From contig CM057154.1 of the NCBI GenBank assembly GCA_029962745.1, positions 19,968,857-20,032,856 on the forward strand: DNA of 64,000 nucleotides, written 5' to 3'. Each line of letters opens with the position of its first letter. The first letter of the stretch is position 1. A program made the translations under genes and the position numbers. Of this stretch, positions 59,386 through 64,000 are shown one piece after another. This DNA is from Echinometra lucunter (Eukaryota > Echinodermata > Echinoidea > Camarodonta > Echinometridae). The notes beneath the pieces were generated by a model that worked only from the letters and a program-made list of their open reading frames with translations, was not told the DNA's origin and searched no databases.

Positions 59386-61274
59386 AACAAGGGTGCCTGG
59401 TACTTTTTCCAAGGGATATCTGAATGCTTCTCTTGCTCTCAATATACAAAATTTTCTTTAAAATCAGTTGATTATTAAACATTTTCAAACTTGTCAATAA
59501 AGTCATCAAAGGCGTAGAAAAGGTGGCCACTGTAGGCAGGTGATTAGACAGGTTAAGTAATACATGTATCTTGCTAGAGGTAAACCTGTCTATAAAGGCC
59601 AGTGAAAGGAAATAGAAGCGTAATGTAAATTGCGAATAGAACACAATTTTACAAGACTGTTTTTACAAGGTCTTTTTTTATCCAATAAACTGAAATGAAA
59701 TGAAATGAAATGAAACAATGAAAATAATGAAAACGGAGAGGAATGTGTACTGTAGACAGATGGCCTTTCTAGGCAGGGTTTAAAATCATAATTGTACAAG
59801 AGAAAACATGATTGGCCACTATAAACCTCATTCATTCATTCATTCTAAGTAGACAAGCATTCACACTTCTAACTCCAAAATTTGGTTTTCCAGCCTGGTT
59901 TGAAATGTGTGCCCGTTTTCCTCAGTTCAAAGAAAAAGAGTAGTCCAAACCATATGCAAACAGTTATATTTGTTGTAAATCTTCTGTTATTTCTGTCCTA
60001 TTTCTGCCAACTGGAAGATAAAATCATGTCAAATTTGAAAAGCGCATTGTATTCATCATTTTCTTTTTAAACATCTCTCTCAATTGGATGGTGTAAAATT
60101 TCAATGTAATTTCTATTTCAATTTCAAAGGTACGTGTATACTTGCTCTAGATTTATCTCGGAGATTTCAATTCAGCTTTGGTGAAGCCTTGACAGATTTT
60201 ATGCAGAATGCATCATGTTAGCAGTTACTGGTTTGATTTCATTATCAGTTCAATTCAGTTGCCACATATCTGACACGAGTAATACATTATATTGCACATG
60301 ATATTTCAGTTTAATTCAGTTGCCATGTAAACTCGACACAAATAATTAATCATTTTGCGCATATGATATATCAACCATGCATTGCTCAACCTAGATCAAT
60401 CATTTATTCATTTAGAAATATAGCTGACTTTCCCACAAGTACAAGTGGTGAAATTGATATCCCACATACGCCGAGCAGGAATTTGATGAGAAAACATCAT
60501 CAACTTTCGGAAATGAAATATAACATTTTGTTATTTGTAGTTGAATTTGCACCAAGCTTTGAAGGATGAACTATAACACTGATATTGTGTCAACAGTGAT
60601 GTGTTATATAAATGGTGCCATATCTATAGTTCGCACTGTTTTCTTTGTTCTGGTGTATACATGATTGCAAATACCAATATAACTATTTCATTACTTTCAG
60701 CTAATCATTAGTTTCAGGCAAGCATTATGTAAAACTTACCTGTCAGTGTGAGGAATGAATTATCTAAGAAGTCAATTTAAACAGTTGGTCTTTATAGACA
60801 TGTTCAACCACATATCATTCTTTGAGAAAGGTTGTCAAAGTGGCTTTTGCAGACAACACAAGCTTTTATTTTATATTTGATATTTTATTTGAACATATGG
60901 GTGCTATAATTAAGCTTGATCTGACTATCACTTCTGTACTTTATCATCATTTAGCTGTCATAACATCTTTGGTGATAAATTTGAGCAACTACACTACTCT
61001 CTGAGCCATCATGCAAAAAGATAAAAATCAGGTATGGTCAACACAGTGTCAGAAATATCCGAGCTTATGCTATTATGACATATACCTTAAGTAATGAATC
61101 AACATGTGGCTTGGCTCAAGCACTGAATTGTGCATTTGCCTACTTTTTTAAGTTTCTGCTCTTCCCACTCACTTTTCCCTCAACTTTCCAAACTCTTATC
61201 TTATTGATGATAACAAAGAATTGAAAAAAAAAAATGTCATAGTTCTCATTTTTGTCTATCCTTTAAATCCACAG
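59386..61274 (+). other. Rest of oxidoreductase intron 1
   Basis: AT-rich, no exon seen. Contains a (GAAAT)n near 59690-59715, and a pair of 'tttcagttcaattcagttgcca'-like words near 60241 and 60305. Acceptor AAATCCACAG ends at 61274. Confidence 0.6.
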
Positions 61275-61499
61275 GGTGCTAAAAAGTCCTATTACGATGT
61301 TGCCATAGTTGGAGCTGGACCTGCTGGAGCAACCCTGGCCTACTACTTGGCCAAGTCTGGCCGTAAGGTCCTGCTCTTGGAGAAGAAGAAGTTCCCAAGG
61401 GATAAGTACTGTGGGGATGCCGTCTGTAAGACAGCGGTGGAGATTCTAATGGATATGGGCATCTATGAGGAGCTAATCATCCAAAACAAAGCTCATGTG
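61275..61499 (+). CDS. Geranylgeranyl-reductase-like FAD oxidoreductase, FAD-binding exon
   Basis: A 225-bp exon in phase 0 at both ends, encoding 75 residues (170-244 of the predicted fusion). It reads [20 protein letters not shown], the Rossmann dinucleotide-binding motif GxGxxG (182-187), then [20 protein letters not shown], in which the acidic end of strand 2 binds the FAD ribose and the 'FPRDKYCGD' motif is typical of the geranylgeranyl reductase / digeranylgeranylglycerophospholipid reductase branch of the PHBH-like flavoproteins. In plants and archaea these reduce isoprenoid double bonds. The animal substrate is unknown to me. Donor GTAAGA at 61500. Confidence 0.85.
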
Positions 61500-61534
61500 G
61501 TAAGATTTCACTGCTGCAAAAAAAAAAAAATCCT

Positions 61535-61872
61535 GGGGGGGGGGGGGGGTGGGTACTCGCCTAATATGGTATATGGGGGTGTGCCACTCTAATGGGTCAC
61601 TTTTTCGCAAGAAATCCCTAAACATTGTGTATGGTTTTGAGTCGGAAAATTCCTAAACATGCCCCTCACTTTTTTAAACATCAGTAACTTTATTGTTTAG
61701 AATGATATTCTCTCCCATAATGAGGCTTAAGTACACACCAAGATGCAAAATCCATAATAATGGGTACCCTTTTCTACTAATATGACCCTTAAATATGGAT
61801 ACGGGTATGGAGGCTTCAGTGGCACACCACAGTCGGAACCAAATTTGAGTACCCCCCCCCCCCCCCCCGAAA
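61535..61872. mobile_element. MITE-like element with poly-G/GGGTACTC ends
   Basis: Left end: a G run, then TGGGTACTCGCC. Right end: TTTGAGTACCCCCCC. These are inverted over GGGTACTC, about 340 bp, within intron 2. A secondary TGCCACTC / GGCACACC pair lies just inside. Confidence 0.6.
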
Positions 61873-61902
61873 AAATTTGGGGCTCAAAGTAATTCAACGG
61901 AA

Positions 61903-62703
61903 CCCATTCGTGACAGAATTCCTCTTTGTGTAGTTTGACCCAGTAACTTTTAATGCAGAGCCATAATAAACATACATGCGTAGAAAGAGCAAAATATGCT
62001 ACACCTACCAAGCCCATTTTGTTTTATTTGTCGGTTGGTGCTGACAGTTTTTCAAGGAAAATCAGTACTAAAATCCTTCAACTGGCAGTCTGATTGAAAG
62101 TTCAAAATCACTGCTTTTCCATGCAAATGGGCAACTTTTTGATGTCTCACTACACTTTCTGACAATTTTGGATCAATTCAGACAGGAATTTTCATGAGTA
62201 AAATGTAGCAATAAAAGAAAAATACTGGTGTTTTCAATTTGAAGAAGAAAAGCTGATCAAGTAAGGCTTAACCCATTCGTGACAGGAATTATTTAAAGCC
62301 TAATTTGATCAGCTTTTATTCTTCAAATTGGCAACACCAACATTCTTATTTTATTGCTACATTTTTCTTATAAAACGTCATGTATCTGAAATAAATATAA
62401 ATTGACAATGTATGATGAGAAGTCAGAAAGTTGCCAATTTGCAGGGAAAAATGATAATTTTAACATTTTCATCACATTGCCAATTTAAGGACTTTAATGC
62501 TTATTTTCCTTTAAAAAAATGTCAACATCAAACAACAAATACTGACGCAACCAAAATGGGCACAGTTTGTGTAGAATTTTTTGCTCTTTCTGCTCATGTA
62601 TTTGGTATGATTTTTAGGGCTTTGCATCAAAAGATATTAGGCCAAACCACAAAATGTGGACCTCTGTCACGAATGGGTTAAATAATTCCTGTAAGGCATG
62701 GGT
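61903..62703 (-). mobile_element. Decayed CCCATTCGTGACAG-family MITE interrupted by a younger member
   Basis: The left part runs 61903-62267 (starts CCCATTCGTGACAG) and resumes at 62682 as ATAATTCCTGT, ending CATGGGTTG. Older and more diverged than its guest. The family word 'ggctttaaataattcctgtc' is split exactly at its TTAA. Confidence 0.85.
62272..62677 (+). mobile_element. TTAA-flanked CCCATTCGTGACAG MITE, intact, inserted in another copy
   Basis: TTAA at 62268-62271 and 62678-62681, with intact 14-bp ends and 406 bp. It serves here as the family reference. The open frame 62412-62681 is the same family-derived frame as in the copy at 3728-4015 and has no known domain. Confidence 0.95.
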
Positions 62704-62867
62704 TGATTGCTCTGAGGGTCTCCGGCATTGCATCGAGAAGGTCAAACATTCATTCCCATGACGCTTGAGTTTATTTTGTCCAAGATTCTAGGTTTTCGGG
62801 CTTGGGTTTTATTGGGGTCTGAGATAACAAGTTAAGGTTAAGAGTTAGTTTTAGGGTAACCACTAGG

Positions 62868-62940
62868 TAAGATATCTATTCAAGTTTTAGAATTTGACCA
62901 GGTAGCAAACGCCCAGGTTCGATTCCCGGCGGAGACATTT
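62868..62940 (+). ncRNA. tRNA-like 3' half / SINE trace
   Basis: GGTTCGATTCCCGG at about 62918-62931 is an exact Pol III B-box (TpsiC arm), followed by GGAGAC and a T run. No matching A-box or acceptor stem is clear upstream, so I read it as a tRNA-derived relic, not a working tRNA. Confidence 0.4.
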
Positions 62941-63082
62941 TTTCAACCTTTGCAAAAATTTCCAAAAAATGGTAGGACAGCTCTGGGGAACTTTGATTCA
63001 TGCTATGCTACCATTCTCTCAATTGATCTCACATGTATTTATTCACGAGAGATGCCAAAGTTGTTGTATATGTTACCTGATC

Positions 63083-63086
<4 letters not shown>

Positions 63087-63132
<46 letters not shown>
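63087..63132. repeat. (TA)n microsatellite
   Basis: About 23 perfect TA dinucleotides, ending only ~35 bp before the acceptor of the next exon. Confidence 0.97.
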
Positions 63133-63136
<4 letters not shown>

Positions 63137-63169
63137 ATATTTCAAGTATCAGTAATTGTTTCCAAACAG

Positions 63170-63306
63170 GCAGACTGTGGTGGCCTAGTAAGTCCTGGTG
63201 GGCTGAGCTTCATTGGGCAGAGTCTGGAGATGATGGGTGATATCCCAGCAGCCATTGCATGTAAACGACTTCACCTAGACAATGCTATCGCCATGGCAGC
63301 AAAAAA
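63170..63306 (+). CDS. Geranylgeranyl-reductase-like FAD oxidoreductase, third exon (gene continues past window)
   Basis: Acceptor TTTCCAAACAG ends at 63169; donor GTGAGT at 63307. Reads ADCGGLVSPGGLSFIGQSL, then PAAIACKRLHLDNAIAMAAK (residues 245-289 of the predicted fusion). This fits the strand-rich substrate-side segment followed by the 'KR...LD..IA..A' helix that follows the FAD motif in geranylgeranyl reductase-type flavoproteins (R of 'KR' near the FAD). It leaves in phase 2, so further exons are needed for the rest of the catalytic domain. They lie beyond 64000. Confidence 0.8.
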
Positions 63307-63695
63307 GTGAGTTCAGTACAGTCTTCCAAGCTGGAATAGGACCCAAGAGTTCATATTTCCTTTGTATAGAGCTTTACTTTAAGGGGTAAATATTGAAATA
63401 AAAGCTGGTTTTTGTGAATTCTATCAGAAATTTAGAAAAGAAAGGAGCTATGAAGAATAGGAGTTAGTATTCTGATTTGCAAAGAAATAGACATTCTAGT
63501 GAAAGTACATTAATTCAAAGTTATGAGTTATGTTCAATAAACTGTAAACATACAATTTAGTAAGATTTTATAGACAGAAATAATAGATGAAGCAGATTGT
63601 ACAAAATTTCATCTGTTTGAATGAAGAAAAGATATTGATGAAAAGTTTGTTGAGCCGAAACCAGTTTCATGCAGCAAGTTATCTAAAATGGCTGT
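63307..63695 (+). other. Start of next oxidoreductase intron
   Basis: AT-rich, no exon or element recognised. Confidence 0.6.
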
Positions 63696-63701
63696 GTGTA
63701 G

Positions 63702-63838
63702 GTATGATGGCTTAGTGGTAGAGTATTGAGCTTATAGCCAGGAGGGGTCCTGAGTTCAAAACTTTCTCAAAGCTCTATCACCCTATGTTGATTAGGCAGT
63801 TGCCATCAATTACCAAATCCACTGGATGTGAGGTCCCC
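63702..63838 (+). mobile_element. tRNA-derived SINE
   Basis: TGGCTTAGTGGTAGAG (from about 63710) matches a tRNA A-box/D-arm almost perfectly. GAGTTCAAAACT (about 63751-63762) sits at B-box distance and is a decayed TpsiC arm. A non-tRNA tail (GATTAGGCAGTTGCCATC and so on) follows, as in SINEs. The missing acceptor stem argues against a real tRNA gene. Confidence 0.6.
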
Positions 63839-63849
63839 CGGTTACTTAA

Positions 63850-64000
63850 CTCATTTAAGACGGAGGGTCCATAGTGTGTGGTTTAGCCCAGTTATTGGTG
63901 CAGAACCCTAAAAACCCTATCAAATATGTGAGCAGAAAGAGAAAGGAATGTATACTGTGCCCACTTTCGTTGGATTTGTGTTTGTTATTTGGTGCGGACA
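63850..64000 (-). mobile_element. Decayed CCCATTCGTGACAG-family MITE, cut by the window end
   Basis: Begins after TTAA (63846-63849) as CTCATTTAAGACGG and follows the reverse family sequence through 'gtgtggtttagcccag' and 'gagcagaaagag' to the last base. Confidence 0.75.

Noticed and set aside
62905..62940. Possible functional tRNA gene from the exact B-box
   Set aside because: No upstream A-box at the right distance and no pairing acceptor stem; kept only as a relic.

Overview
The window is animal nuclear DNA: AT-rich, with GT-AG introns, very little coding sequence, and many short non-autonomous transposons and simple repeats. No bacterial operon, rRNA gene, CRISPR array or full transposase/reverse-transcriptase ORF is visible. 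The repeat types, the high allelic divergence and an animal-type tyrosylprotein sulfotransferase next to an exon for a geranylgeranyl-reductase-like flavoprotein fit a marine invertebrate deuterostome, perhaps an echinoderm. That species guess is inference.

There are three contigs joined by two 500-N placeholders (19410-19909 and 34137-34636). Contig 1 (1-19409) opens with a nest of mobile elements: a Helentron-like element inside a TTAA-flanked MITE inside a TA-flanked foldback MITE (1758-4223). Contig 2 (19910-34136) aligns end to end with 5779-18632 of contig 1. They differ by scattered substitutions and five clean presence/absence insertions, so contig 2 is most likely the other haplotype of the same locus scaffolded beside it. 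The one good coding candidate there is an orphan 188-bp exon, present in both copies (17252-17439 and 32551-32738).

Contig 3 (34637-64000) carries two plus-strand genes. The first is a tyrosylprotein sulfotransferase (TPST): a large catalytic exon at 37299-38113, a 9.2-kb intron, and a terminal coding exon at 47309-47756. The start of the intron is a degenerate tandem array derived from the last ~45 bp of the catalytic exon plus its splice donor, which leaves a run of decoy donors. The second gene is partial and runs off the right edge: exons 58162-58692, 61275-61499 and 63170-63306. In phase, they predict a proline/serine-rich, membrane-anchored N-terminus joined to an FAD-dependent oxidoreductase of the geranylgeranyl reductase type.

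The rest is intronic or intergenic and dominated by MITEs. A TTAA-flanked family with termini CCCATTCGTGACAG has about ten copies, one of them inserted into another member. Also present are hAT-like MITEs with 8-bp target duplications, TA-flanked foldbacks, tRNA-derived SINE traces, long purine/pyrimidine tracts and several tandem arrays. Both Helentron-like elements carry eight ~161-bp units, nearly all holding AGGTCA half-sites spaced by one base (DR1), the classical RXR/HNF4/COUP-TF recognition pattern.
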